The notes under the pieces: model-generated
What the model was told of the DNA's origin: nothing
Seen by the model: the letters and a program-made list of their open reading frames with translations, nothing else
The model's database searches: none
Program-made: the position numbers and the translations under genes
NCBI RefSeq assembly: GCF_019279795.1
Contig: NC_056745.1
Span: 505,595,903-505,659,902, forward strand
Direction of reading: 5' to 3'
Length of the DNA stretch: 64,000 bases
Origin: Protopterus annectens
Lineage: Eukaryota; Chordata; Ceratodontiformes; Protopteridae
In this document: positions 45,193 through 56,786 of the stretch, piece by piece
Numbering within the stretch: position 1 is the first letter of the stretch
Layout of the letters: each line of letters begins with the position of its first letter

Positions 45193-46850
45193 TAAGATCA
45201 TAGAAAGTTACTATGCGGCCCCAGGGACTTTACAAGCCTCCCCAAGTTCTACCCTTACTTCCACAATCAGCACCTATTGCCCCTGTCCAAGAGGGATACA
45301 GGTGGAACCCCCGGGTGAATTAATGGTTACCCATCCAATCATCCAGACTGCGTTTAAAGACAACCAATGAGGTGCTCTGTTTGACATGAAGTGGGAGTCT
45401 GTTCCAAAGGAGTAGTAACCTCTGAGGCAAATTTGTCCCTCCAGCAGGTACTATTACTGTCACATACCAGGTTAAGGTCTTTAGAGCAAGTAACCATGTG
45501 CCATTTGACTTGCGGATATGCAGCATTTCAAAGCAGAGATTGCCTTACATGCAAAGCAGAGATTGCCTCCTAGTCTGTATGAAACAGAAAAAAAATCAAA
45601 GTGATTTCAGATGATCCACATAGGACTGGTGCTGAAGACCATGAATTTCCTTGTGAGGAACCTTTGTGATCCCTCCAATTGCTGCAGGTGCTGGAAAGGT
45701 ACATGCCAAAAGGGGCACTGTACTCACTTATTGGCCTGATGATGGCAGAGTACAGGGAGTTTATAATTTTTTTTCTGGAGGCAATGCCCATACTTATGAG
45801 ATGAGCAATAAAGAATGCCCTTCTGACCACTGTGAAGACATGGTGAACAAAGGTAAGGTTGCTGTCAACCTGTGTTCCCAGGTCTCCCACTGAGTGCATA
45901 CTTAGGGTGTCGCTACTGATGTGGTAGTTAGCAGGAACATTGCTCTTAACAAAACTGATGACAATATAATTTTTTGTATTGAGTTTAAGGCCATGACTTT
46001 GGCACCAATCATTTGTGTGTGTGTGTGTAAGACCCTCTTGAAGGATGTTGAAATCATTTGGAGATTCTATGACCACTCGCAGTTTGCAGTCATCAGCAAA
46101 CTTTATCAGCCACATATCATTATTTCTCCGAAGTAGAAGCAAAAACTAGATTCCAAACCGTAGAGGCCCCAGGACTGATCCTTGTGGAACACCACTGGAT
46201 ACAGGTCTGCTGTTGGAGGTGGATTCCCCTACTTTGACTACATGCGTTCTATCATTGAGCCAGTTAGCAACCCATCTAATGATATAAGGGGGTTGATACC
46301 TAGCTAGGCGAGTTTGTCAAAGATGCCCGAGTGGGGGAGAGTGTCAAAAGCGTTGGCTAAATCTAGGTAGGCTGTATGCACAGATTTCCCCTTGTCCAGG
46401 ACCTTGGTGACTGTCTCGAAGAAGTCCACCACGTTTAAAAGGCATGATCTCCCTTTGACAAATCCAAACTGAGTAGGGTCAAGTGTTTGAAAAATACCTG
46501 TATTTTTCTTGATAAGGTCCATGATGATTCCCTCCATGGCCTTGCAGATAAGGCTAGTCACACTAATAGGTCTATAGTTCCTGAGGTCAGTGGAAGCACC
46601 ACCTTTGTGCAAGTGAATAACGGTGGTCATTTTCCATTCAGCTGAGACAAAGCCAGTACTTAAGACTATGAAAGAAAAGCATACCCAATGGTGGTGTTAA
46701 TTCTTGGAGCCCATGTAGGGTGCAACCTGAGATGTTATCAGGTCCCAAAGACATTGTGTTTTTGGCCTTAGATACAGCATTTATGACCTGCTCTTTAGAG
46801 ACACGAGGTAGGGGACAGGTGGTAGGGATGTCATGGGGTAGTCTTGGGGT
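45193..46850 (-). pseudogene. CR1-like LINE (CR1-F), 5'-truncated, with target duplication
   Basis: Minus-strand coding begins near 46850 and reads LGPDNISGCTLHG near 46730, GGASTDLRNYRPISVTSLICKAMEG near 46540-46610, TQFGFVKGRSCLLNVVDFFETV near 46410-46475, TAYLDLANAFDTLPHSG near 46325-46375, SSGVPQGSVLGPL near 46165-46205 and the catalytic KFADD near 46100. The C-terminal part and DDWMG-H end near 45320. The 3' UTR ends at 45193 with the complement of the CTATGATC motif. ACTTCA flanks it on both sides (45187-45192 and 46851-46856). Confidence 0.88.
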
Positions 46851-47348
46851 ACTTCAGCAAAAGATAGGGGAATGGAATGCAAAAGTGAAGGCAAATGGGA
46901 TGAAAACAGATAAAACAATGTTAATGGCAGCAAACTGGGGAAAACAGAAGAAGCTGAAAACTGAAATATAAGGGAAGACAGTAAAACAGGTGAATAGCTT
47001 CAAGTATCTGGGAGGGGTGGTTGAGGAGAAGGGAAGACCGAATAAGGAAGTCAAAGCTAGAATCAGAGGGGCTGCAGCCAACTGGCATAGAATCTCAGGT
47101 GTAGGGAATGACAGAAGAATACCAAAAAAGCTGAAAAGTAAGGTGTACAAGACAGTGATGCGACCAGTTACTACTGTGTGGTACAGAAACCTGGGCAGTA
47201 CACGCAGAGCAGATGAGGAAGCTAGAGGTAATGGAAATAAAGTGCCTGAGAATGGTGGTAGGATGCACATTATGGGACAGAGAAAGGAATGAGAACATAA
47301 GAGCAGAAACCAAAGTAGCTCCAATTGCAGAAAAGATCAGAGAGAACA
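46851..47348 (+). pseudogene. RTE-like LINE, segment 2: RT thumb and C-terminus
   Basis: The frame picks up directly after CR1-F: LQQKIGEWNAKVKANGMKTD near 46852-46910, VNSFKYLGGVVEEKG near 46990-47032, RIRGAAANWHRISGV near 47060-47102 and RRIPKKLKSKVYKTVMRPV near 47115-47170. The following block (EVMEIKCLRMVVGCTLWDRERNENIR) is in a different frame. It is cut after GAACA (47344-47348) by the gypsy element. Confidence 0.8.
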
Positions 47349-47926
47349 TGTTGCTCTCCTACTTTGGACACAACAGAACAGTCTTCGTGGGTTCTGTTCA
47401 AGCAGCTTTAATTTTATACAAAACACATCATGATAGAAGTTTACTGACTAAGTTAAGTAACTTATACTTCTTCTTTCGGCTTTGGGTTGCCACAGTGGAT
47501 CACCTTGTCCACTCATGACTGGCAGTGGAGTTTTACAGTGTCGAGTTGCCAGCCTGGCGCCCAACCTTCCACAGAAGGCACACATGCATGCACTCACGCC
47601 TAGGGTCAATTTAGAGCGTCCAATCCACCTACAGCATGTCTTTGGGATGTGGGAGGAAACCAGAGCACCCGGAGGAAACCCATGCGACCACAGGGAGGAC
47701 ATGCAGACTCCACACAGAAGGCACCCCAGCCGAGGATCGAACCGGAGAACCTCTTGCTGTGAGGTGGCAATGCTAACAGCTGTACCACCGCGGCCGCCCA
47801 GCTTAAGTAACTTATACTGTACTGTCAAAATGGCACTAGGAATAGCATGTGCTTGGTATTTGTGTGCGCACACTCAGTCCTTGATATGCTTCTTAAAAAG
47901 ACACATCAGATGCACTCTGATTTACA
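47349..47926 (-). repeat. Gypsy 3' LTR carrying a SINE
   Basis: Matches the other LTR over TACTTTGGACACAACAGA, TCTGTTCAAGCAGCTTTA, AAAATGGCACTAGGAATAGC and CTCAGTCCTTGATATGCTT. Without the SINE and its extra target copy it is about 230 bases. The adjacent 47927-47940 reads, on the minus strand, AAATAGGGAGGA, a plausible polypurine tract. Confidence 0.9.
47470..47802 (-). mobile_element. tRNA-derived SINE, complete, with 16-bp target duplication
   Basis: On the minus strand it begins with a tRNA-like head: an A-box-like TGGTACAGCTGTTAGC and a B box GGTTCGATCC. A conserved body with TCCTCCGGGTGCTCTGG and TTTCCTCCCACATCCC follows, of a kind I recall as widespread in fishes and some other vertebrates. 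The 3' end has GGAGTTTTACAGTGTCGAG-type sequence (given here as its plus-strand form) and finishes in GAAGAAG. The flanking duplication is TTAAGTAACTTATACT at 47454-47469 and 47803-47818. It is not a tRNA gene. Confidence 0.88.
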
Positions 47927-47959
47927 TCCTCCCTATTTGAGAAATAGATCATGCAACAT

Positions 47960-49330
47960 TGTGAATGTATTTGCCATGCAGATATCACAGGCAGTTCTTT
48001 GTCATGCATCAATACAAGACTAGGTACATATATACGCAGTTAAGTCCATGTTGCTATGCATTTCACACTGGGCCTGGATATTTAACCATATCGTGTGACA
48101 TAAAACTGGGAATTGGATTTAGCAACTGGAGAGTTCTCTACAAAATGTTCAACACTGGAAGTATTTGGAACGTCTTCAGGAATGGAATCAGAGGTTGGAA
48201 CACACTCTGGGATGGGAACAACATTTGGTTCACTCTGAGATCTAGAGAGTCTGTATCACAGGAACAATGCTGCGATGAGGATTCTGGTACAGGAAGAAGA
48301 TGTTTGCGATTTCTCCTGTACTCCACACCCTCAGATTACAAGGTAGGATCTCAGCTTGGCACATATACCTGTAACAACCAATTTGGTCGAAACCTTTCAC
48401 CATTTGTATTCTCACTCTCTCCTTCCTTCAGACGAAAAAATCTGCTCAGTTTGTCATAACTAGACATCTGGATGGAACGCTTCTTGAATAATTGTGCCTT
48501 GATAGTTTTGTTGTTCTTAGCTCCAGTTTATTGGGGCCTAAATCTAATAGGTAGCGTAGTTCTGGTTTGCCCGGATAGAAGTCTCTGAGCAGGTGAGCCA
48601 CGAATATCATCATGGGGTAAGTTACTGAGATTAAGCAAATTCAAAGACAATCAGTATTGTCAAGCTTTGACCTTTCAAGTAATTGCTTTGCACCCTGCAC
48701 TGCATGTTCACTGTGGATATTCAGGACTGCACATTTCTGAAACAACTGACTAGTAAATTGAGTACCATTGTCAGAAATAACTTTGTGTGTACTACCATGG
48801 ACTGAGAAATGACGTTTCAACTTAGTAATAATAGCGGTGGTTGTCAGTTTAGGTAGTAGAGCAATCTCAAACCAATTCAAATAAGAATTTACCAATGCTA
48901 ACTAGTGTTGATAGTAGCCACTGATATCTTAAGAGAAGAACAGTTGACCAAGGTAGTTCAGGAACTGGACTTAGCTAAAGTGGTTCTCTTTGCAAAAGCA
49001 GTCTAGTATTATTGCATACTGAACAAGAAGAAAAGTACTTTATCAAGGACTTCCAGTAATGAAGGCAAAAATACTAATTATCTCACTCTTCTCTTAGTGA
49101 ATGCGGAACCTGGGTGACCATGATGCAAAATCTGGATATATTCTTGTTGTAAGAAAGCAGGAGAAACAATTTTAGGACCTATGAAAATACCATTTTCCAT
49201 CAACATTTATTTCTGTAAGGAAAATAGGTTTGCACTTGAGGTAGTACACTAGATTGCCTTGACGGACATCTGACATTAATGTATCAATTGAGCTTTTGCA
49301 AAACTGAATCAGTCTTATGTGTGATCTCTT
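47960..49330 (-). pseudogene. Gypsy integrase region
   Basis: Near 49100-49150 the minus strand reads EYIQILHHGHPGSAFTKRRVR, resembling the start of the integrase zinc-binding HHCC domain. The catalytic core appears as LNWFEIALLPKLTTTAIIT and VHGSTHKVISDNGTQFTS near 48740-48880, with the second catalytic Asp in SDNGTQF. Near 48530-48600 the sequence DFYPGKPELRYLLDLGPNK resembles the C-terminal linker of vertebrate gypsy integrases. Stops and frameshifts throughout, and the first Asp and the Glu were not located. Confidence 0.7.
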
Positions 49331-49399
49331 AACTCATCAAGCCCAGTGGTAGAACAATTACACACTGCCATCACATCAAAGTCAAAATTCTCTGCGTCA

Positions 49400-50936
49400 A
49401 GCTATTTCGTCACCTTTCTGGGCGATCTGGATAAGGTAATCAGCCAGAGCAGTCTGCCTTTCGTACAGACCATTTTGAAGTTGTACTTTTGTAATTTGAG
49501 CATCAGTCTTTGTAATCTCACTGGAACTGAATGCATAGGCTTCTTCAGAATAGTAACTAGAAGTTGGTGGTCAGTTTCAATTTGATCATAATCATGAAAC
49601 TTGGAACATGCAAATACTATTGCCAAAAGTTCTCTCTCAATTTGAGCATATTGCAGATCAGTCTGGGTATGTGTTCTAGATGCATAGGCTACTGGTCTGC
49701 CCTCTTGAAGAATGACTCTACCAAGACCAAATTGTGAAGCATCACAGGAAAGACTGGTTTATTTACATCATAGTATCTTAATGTAGGTGGGGTGGCAATT
49801 TTCATTACATCCGAGTGATGCCTCCAGGTGCATCTGCAGTTACCTCCTACTGCTCCTCTAGGAGTCATATATTACTTGTTCATACTTGCATTAATAATTC
49901 CAAAACCATGCTACATACAAGGTATCAGAATATTTTATTTTGAAGCATAAATGATGGCAAACACAATTGTGTTGATATTTGACCTCTGTCAATGAGTATT
50001 TGTTAGAATTGTAAGGTGATAACTTAATTTTTAGAAGCTCAGGCCACACCCACTAGGAGTTAAAGGTATACACTCAAAAGAGTTGTACTGGAGAGAATGA
50101 GTTGGTCTTCAAATGCCTTCTGGTTCTGTTCTAACCATGACCATGCAACATTATTGCACGTCAGCTCTTTTAAAGGTGCTGTCAACTCACTGAAGTCTGG
50201 CATAAACTTGCCTAAACAGTTGACCATATGTAGGAAAAGCACAGCTGCTTGCTTGGTAGGGGTCTGGTCTCAAGCCAGTACTGGTAAATAAATATGCAAC
50301 TTCTGGAAGTCTGAATTTGCACTTCAGAGGCCTGAACTTCAAGTTTACTTCAAGTACTCTGTTTAGAACTTTCTTTAGGTTTCTATCATGCTCTGCTTCA
50401 TCATTGCCTCCAACCAATAAATCCATCTACTATTATGGCACAAGAATAACCACAAAAATTTGTTCTATTGCATTGGAAGACTTCACTTGCAGAATTTATT
50501 CCAAATGGCATCCTTAGCAATCTGTATCGGTCACAATGAGTACCAAAAGTGGTTATTAATGAGGATATGCGATCAAGCATCACTTGTTAAATGAACTTTT
50601 TGCATTCAAGACAGAAAACACAGTGGCATTCGGTATTGGGGTTGCGACCTCTTCAAATGTGCACATTGGATGGTGTGGTCTCTTCAATGCTTTGTTCAAA
50701 TCTCTTGGGTCAAAACATATTCCAACTTCGTCCGAGCTTTTTTTGTGCGCTGCTGCCATAGACGACACCCATTCAGTTGGTTCTGTAACTGGACAAATTA
50801 CACCTTGCTGCACCATTTTATCCAGCTGAGTCTTAACTTTATCCTGCATAGCTATTGGAACTCTTACTGCTGGTCTGACTACTGGAATGACCTCTGGGTC
50901 TAACTTCATGAAATACACAACTGGAAGTTTGCCCAA
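49400..50936 (-). pseudogene. Gypsy reverse transcriptase and RNase H region
   Basis: The RT starts at PVVRPAVRVPIAMQDKVK and QGVICPVTEPTEWVSSM (50890-50760), then ICFDPRDLNKALKRPHHPM near 50700 and the RT core with RYRLLRMPFGINSASEVFQ near 50480-50530. The catalytic box reads AIIVDGFIG near 50420, where VDD is expected, so the second aspartate is lost. The thumb is KVLNRVLEVNLKFRPLKCKFR near 50320-50375. RNase H gives YAQIERELLAIVFACSKFHDYD and IETDHQLL near 49570-49650. At least four frame changes. Confidence 0.8.
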
Positions 50937-51116
50937 CTTCTAATCGAAAACATCAGCATACTCTGAGAAAATGAATTCAGAAAAATTGGAACTAGGAGAT
51001 GCACTTATGTGATGAACTTCTTTTTTTAAAAGAGATATCCAATAAAGACTGTACTGGTCTTCAGAATACATAGAACAACAAGTTGTAACAGTTCTTGGCC
51101 AAATAACACGAAAGCA

Positions 51117-52343
51117 TCACTGAGCCCTCGGTTTGGATTTCTTCACCTCCATAAGCAACAATTTTCGCACTATTGGCCAAATGAGTTGTTCATTAATTCT
51201 CAGTTTAGCAAATGTATCTGCTGATATAACAGTACACTTTGAACCAGTGTCTACTTTAAGCTCTGTGGATTTACCATTGATCCAGACAGTACAAAACACT
51301 TCACTCTTTGCCAATAAATGTACTGCATCATCTCTTTCACCAGCTACTGATACACCATCTACATAGAAAGTTGACTGCTGCAGTTCAACTTGATCAACTT
51401 GCTTTTTTGTGTGACCTTTCTTTACAACTGTGTGAGGTTTACTTGATTTGCAAAACTTTTGGAAATGGTTCCATCTTCTTTTACACTTGTGATATTGCTG
51501 ACCAAATGCTAAGTATGTCTCTCCTTTAGACTCATGATTTGCACCACAATTGCGATAGTTGTTCGGGTTTTGCCGATTCACGCTTGTACTGTACTGATGA
51601 ACATGCTCCTTTAACTGAACTACTCTTAGAACTTGCTGAAAAACAAAATGGTTTCCCTGGTGAGCCAGCAAGAACTGTGGCTATGTGATTAGGCCTACTT
51701 CTGTTTGCCATGTGTTGCATGCTATCTACATTTGCTCTGGAGCCTGCTGAAACCATGCTCTTGCCACTTGCAAGCATACCCGTGTTTCTCTGTCACTTCA
51801 TAGATTTGACAAACCACTACAGCTTTACTTAACATTAAATCACTGTCACGAAGCAAGATCTTTGTCACAGCAGCATTAATACCACACATGAGCCTGTCCT
51901 TTATTAACCATCTTTTAAGTCACTAAACCGACACGTTTTAGCTTTGTGTCTCAGGCCAGTTATATAAGCTGCAAAAGTTTCCCCTGGTTTAGGATCTCGT
52001 GTGTAAAACAAATGCCTCTGTAATGTAATATTTATCCGGGGTTACACATTTCTCTGAACTTGCACTTCAAACACTCGGGGTCTTCCCTTGATTCAGCCTG
52101 TATGACAATATGACAGTTTTCACCTTCTCCTTCATATACTGCTGGTGCATACACAAGTGAACGCTCCCTTTCTATGGCCTCTAACCCAGCTAAGTTTAAC
52201 AAAACGAATGCCCTGGTGCATGCATCTTTATCTGAATAAGCTACTTGTATAAAAATGTCATAATTTTGCTAAAATATTATCCAAATCTCTGCAATATTCT
52301 GATCAAATACAAGTGGTAAGGGATTTTGAAATCTGTCTGCCAT
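51117..52343 (-). pseudogene. Gypsy gag and protease region
   Basis: The start is the ATG at 52343 (MADRFQNPLPLVFDQ). The capsid-like part reads FIQVAYSDKDACTRAFVLLN, GLEAIERER and, across a frameshift near 52030, TRDPKPGETFAAYITGLRHK, RFSDLKDG and KDRLMCGINAAVTK. The nucleocapsid Cys cluster near 51440-51560 is partial (NCGANH, KCKRRWNHFQKFCK). The protease follows with ELKVDTGSKCTVISADTFAKL near 51190-51255, the DTG active site intact. The arrangement is typical of vertebrate gypsy elements. Confidence 0.8.
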
Positions 52344-52429
52344 ATTGACACATACCAATGAAGGGTTTTGCAAATAAGCATGAACACATATGCCCGAAAT
52401 TTATGCCAGTATTTGTAACTTTGCCCAAT

Positions 52430-52960
52430 AGCACAACAAGCCTCTGTATAACTGGACTTAGCAAAATAAGACACTCTTGGGCACTGTAATACTCTTGAAA
52501 TTACTGTATCTCAAGAAATCACCTCTTATCAGTGTAAGAAACATATCAAATAACTGCACGATGCAAGCCTTTGTGTAACTGGACTTTGCAAAATAAGTCT
52601 CTACAGTACTGTAATACTCTTGAAATTATTGTCTTGCAAAAGTAATTTATCATCATTTTAAGAAACATTTCAAATAACTGTATGATGCAAATGAACTGGG
52701 CAAGAGAAGCTCAGAGTCATTAACATTTTGAAGTAATTGCACTTTGCAAATAAACTGTACACAGCACACTGAAATGTCCCCCAAATGGCGGTACCTTGCA
52801 AGGCAACTCTTTGCAGTGCAAGAAATACTGTGTAATAGCAGCACTTTACAAATAGACACACCCAGCACAAGAAACTTTTCGAAATGGCTATACTTTGACT
52901 GTACTTCACGAAATAGTTGCACTTTGCACACAAAAACTCTTCGGAATACATACACAACAA
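52430..52960. repeat. Degenerate tandem repeats in the gypsy leader
   Basis: Related blocks recur about every 100-160 bases: AACTGGACTTAGCAAAATAAG near 52448, AACTGGACTTTGCAAAATAAG near 52576, AATTGCACTTTGCAAATAAA near 52734, CAGCACTTTACAAATAGACA near 52838 and GTTGCACTTTGCACAC near 52921. The first two units also share ACTGTAATACTCTTGAAATTA and AACATNTCAAATAACTG. Confidence 0.7.
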
Positions 52961-53442
52961 TAAGCACACACTGTAAGCACTTTACACACAGATAATTTGA
53001 ATAACTTTAGTTATGCCCTTGATACAATAAGAAGTCACAGTTATGCCAAAACATAGCACTTTCCCAAAAAACATGCAGTTGCCTTGCTTTATTTATGCTT
53101 AATGTGCCCTTTTTGCCCTTATTATATTCGCTTTGCTCGTTTAATCTCTTTTCGTGCCCATTGTACTTATCTTGTGCTCGTTTTGCTTTAAACACACTTG
53201 TTTTGCTTTTCTGTTAACAATTTCATCAAATATCTTTATTTAAAACATTTCTCTTTGTGGTTTGCACCCCTGTAATGTCCCGATTTGTCTTTTTTATAAA
53301 ATAAGCAGTTTGTGTGAATTCTCATTACCTGTAATTCTTTTCTGGCTCTTTTTCATGCTCATTTCTATTAGTTTACCTTCACTGTCACCTCTGCACCTCA
53401 TGGCTATGAATATTATTCTCTGCAATCCCAGTTCTGACACCA

Positions 53443-53507
53443 TGTCGCTCTGCTACTTTGGACACAACAGAAGAGTCTTTGTGGACTCTGTTCAAGCAGC
53501 TTTCTTT

Positions 53508-53556
<49 letters not shown>

Positions 53557-53707
53557 CACAATAGACGTTTACCAACTTTAATTTAAACACGCTCACTCTC
53601 TGGCTGCACTCTCAAAATGGCACTAGGAATAGCACGCGTCTGGTATTTATATGTGCACGCTCAGTCCTTGATATGCTTAAAGACATCACATACACTCCTG
53701 ATCTACA
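53443..53707 (-). repeat. Gypsy 5' LTR
   Basis: 265 bases including a CA microsatellite (53511-53554) absent from the other LTR. The bases just inside it, 53442 downward, read on the minus strand TGGTGTCAGAACTGGG, a good primer-binding-site candidate because it starts TGG. The matching tRNA was not identified. Confidence 0.9.
53511..53554. repeat. (CA)n microsatellite within the gypsy 5' LTR
   Basis: About 22 CA units read directly. Confidence 0.95.
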
Positions 53708-53712
53708 GAACA

Positions 53713-53960
53713 GATTACAGTGGTTAGGACATGTGCAGAAAAGCAGAAGACAATCTGATGAAGAAGTTGTGGAACAGACAGGAAGAAGGTAAGAGGAAAT
53801 GAGAACATCCAGCAAAGAGGTGGAGGGATTATGCGAGAGAAGATCTGCAAGAGTCAGGCATGAGTGTAGCACTGAATTGAGAGAGATGGTGACAGTTAAC
53901 AACACCCTGACCCCATGTACAAAAATGAGAAAAAGGGGGTTGATGATGATGATAATGGTG
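53713..53960 (+). pseudogene. RTE-like LINE, segment 3: C-terminus and 3' tail
   Basis: Continues after the gypsy element with LQWLGHVQKSRRQSDE in one frame near 53720-53760 (the usual LRWFGHV motif), then KRWRDYARE near 53815-53840. It ends in GTTGATGATGATGATAATGG. A very short 3' UTR and a short microsatellite tail are typical of RTE elements. Confidence 0.75.
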
Positions 53961-55682
53961 CACAGTGGCTGTAGGTGCTACTCCAGAGGGATCTGAGGTA
54001 AAGGATGAGTGGCCTCAAGTACAACAAATACCCCCCCCCCATCAGTCACCCACCTGTAGTGGAGGCATATTGATACCCTGCTATGGTAGCAAAGGCTGCT
54101 TGCTTAATTGTTTCTTTACATGGCTGGAAGAAGGACTGACCATTGGACCAGACTTCTGTTACATGGTCAAGCTGAAAATGGTGCCTCTCCCAGGGGAGAG
54201 GAGCAGCAATTGCAAGTAAACTGTAATAGTCGGCACAAGTTATTTTTGACAGAAAAATATAGTAAAAAGCACTTCAACGCTATGGCAGTTCTACAAAAAA
54301 GAAATCCTCTACAGCAAAACATGTTTTAGGGTATTTACTCTACCTTTAAACTGACAGTAAAAACACAGAGCACAATATACCTGTGCAGATAAATGCTCTT
54401 AAGAGAAGAAATTCAGAACGTCACAGCCACCTTTAAACGTTTACAAGGAATGCCACATATTGGCAATGTTTCCAGACAGTCAAAAAAACTGTTGCAGCAG
54501 ACAACTGACCTGAACAGCTATTCTGCACTGGAAGTAGTGTATCCTGCTCATTTTAATAGTCAAATGAAAACATACTTTGTCATTACAACAATGATACAAG
54601 TATACCTACTTTTTGGGTGAAAAGGCTGAACTCACCAAATCAGATGTCTATTTGAAAACAATAAATGAAATAAAACTGCATTGATTATTGTAAATTGAAC
54701 ATATTCTTCTTTTTGAAAAGTACTACATAAATGCTGCATCCAAAGTGAACCCACTATACTACTACATTCTTTTCTTTGTTAATGTATTTAACAGAGTGGT
54801 TTGGAAGCATTTACATTAACGCACATTAATGTCCAGGCTTCTTTTTGTATAGGTGGTAGTCACTGTGCTGTTCATTATTTTTATGAATTTGGATAGTGGA
54901 CTCGATAATATTTTACAAAATGTGCACATACATGTCCTACCCATATTACAAAAACGCATTCTACTATAACTGTGAAAAATATATATATATCTGTAGTGAA
55001 ACAAAGCTATGGCGGAAAAGGGGTCCTTGTGGGACAGTTAATTTATTGGCTAAACAAAAGTCTTTTATAAACATAATTAGAAGTGTCTTGGTAAAATGTG
55101 TCACAACCCTAACTTATCTTAACTACTACATAGGTTTCTGGATTCTATCAGACAGATTTTCCCACAAACACAGAAAAATCAAATAGCCTCCCCAGCATAT
55201 CAGAAATGGCAGAGATCAGCACATGCTGCCAATCCATACACCCAAACAAGCATACACACCTGAAATATCAAAGTGTATGTATAACAACTATTGACCTATT
55301 GTAAAATGCACATATTCACTGACTGGCTTCCTTCTGCATCTAGCCTGATCCCATTCAGAAGCAGCATTCATTCTCTTCCTATCTTCAGATTTCTAGGATC
55401 TCAAGGGGTTCCATTCGAGATCCAGTTTTATTTAGCCTGTTTATGCTTTCATTCAGTGAGCTGGCCTGCAACATTCAGCATTCATTCTCTTTTCTTTAGC
55501 CGGATACTGGGGCTCGGACCAAATTGAGAAGAATATAGAGAACACACCAACATAAATGTCAGCTAAAGGGCTCAAGTTTAATCCCTGCCAGACTGCTATC
55601 ACAGCCTTTCAATTCACTTTGAGAACCCCCCACACCCGTTTTCCTCCTTGACTATATTGCTTATTGATACCGCAGACTGAAG
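53961..55682. other. Unassigned region
   Basis: About 1.7 kb with short open frames and no recognised domain, repeat terminus or RNA gene. Confidence 0.35.
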
Positions 55683-55700
55683 GTGTGTGTGTGTGTCTGT

Positions 55701-55767
<67 letters not shown>

Positions 55768-55793
55768 CACACACCTATATATCTATATATATA

Positions 55794-55831
<38 letters not shown>
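55683..55831. repeat. Compound microsatellite (GT)n-(AT)n
   Basis: About 80 bases of GT with two C interruptions, then TATATACACACACC and about 60 bases of AT with a few C interruptions. The open frames of Val-Cys and Ile-Tyr across it are repeat translations and not genes. Confidence 0.95.
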
Positions 55832-55834
<3 letters not shown>

Positions 55835-56365
55835 CAAATTCGTGTTTTTATTTTTCTATATTTTGAAGTGTTTTTGTTTCCTTAAAGGACATTTTTTTGT
55901 TGCGTTTGTATTTGCAGTCCTAAGATTTACACCATAATCATGCAGTATTCACAATTGGGGATCTTATAATATAGGGGGCAGGGATGGAAGAATAATTCTG
56001 AAAACCTAGCTGTGTTTGTAGGGATTTAATCCTCAGAGTGGTGATAATGCTTAGCTAAAAAATTTCTAAGATTTTAATTTTGGTGTATTATGGTTAAAAA
56101 AATACACGTGGTAGCATATGTGACAAGTCTTTTATGATTTGACAAGTAGTGTAGCCACTCATATTGCAAATTATATCTTTGCCGTTTGACGAACATTATT
56201 GTTAAATTTGTCATTATTTGTTCTCGTCTGGCACTTAGATGTTGCTAACTCTTCCACAATGTATGATTGACTTCTAGCCATCTATACCACTAGCTCGTAA
56301 ATCACACACAACTGACAACATTTGTGAAAGTAGTGCTACACCACAAATAGTGTTTTTGCTTTAAG
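55832..56365. other. Unassigned A/T-rich sequence upstream of LINE-6
   Basis: No recognised feature. Confidence 0.35.
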
Positions 56366-56373
56366 ACCCCCCC

Positions 56374-56786
56374 CCATCCCAGCTTTCTCTGTCCTATTTT
56401 TTTCTGTCCCTAACTTGCCCTTTTCCGGCTACTTGCTGGTATTTGGTCTTTTCATTTCCCCTGTAACCTCTACTCTATCTTACTGTCCATCTGTCTCCCT
56501 TATAACTATACTAGTTTTTCACCTGTAACCTACCTTTCTCTTTCACACTTTACCCTTTCTTTCTCTGTACCTTCTGTATGCCTTTTTCTGACTAAATCTT
56601 ACCCTCACTTCTCCTCTCACTGGTGTACTCTGGTCTCTATCATATCCCTTCTATTTACCTTCATACCTATCTCAACTACTCTGGTCTCTATCATATCCCT
56701 TCTATTTACCTTCATACCTATCTCAACCCACTTACCTGGTGTTTCTGATTGTCTCCTTTCTCATCTTCCTTTCGTGGTTCTACCCC
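56374..56786 (+). repeat. LINE-6 5' UTR direct repeat, copy 1
   Basis: Nearly identical to 59093-59454 except that a 51-base segment (TACTCTGGTCTCTATCATAT onwards) is duplicated in tandem at 56626-56676 and 56677-56727. C/T-rich on the plus strand. Confidence 0.92.

Larger units (their letters stand above)
47349..53707 (-). mobile_element. Ty3/gypsy LTR retrotransposon, degenerate
   Basis: Minus-strand order is 5' LTR (53707-53443), a 1.1 kb leader, gag (52343 to about 51540), protease (about 51200), RT (50936 to about 50150), RNase H (about 49800-49400), integrase (about 49170-48500) and 3' LTR (47926-47349). LTRs begin TG and end CA. GAACA is duplicated at 47344-47348 and 53708-53712. RT-RNase H-integrase order is that of Ty3/gypsy, not Ty1/copia. 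No envelope frame was seen. Inserted into the RTE-like LINE, which resumes at 53713. Confidence 0.92.

Noticed and set aside
47740..47802. tRNA-like sequence with B box
   Set aside because: Part of a SINE with target duplications; the head lacks a convincing full cloverleaf for a functional tRNA gene.
53041..53250. Minus frame 53195-53007 as a gag N-terminus
   Set aside because: Lies in the gypsy leader upstream of the recognisable gag start at 52343 and has no homologous motif.
55664..55937. Open frames of repeated Val-Cys and Ile-Tyr residues
   Set aside because: They are translations of the GT and AT microsatellites in two frames.
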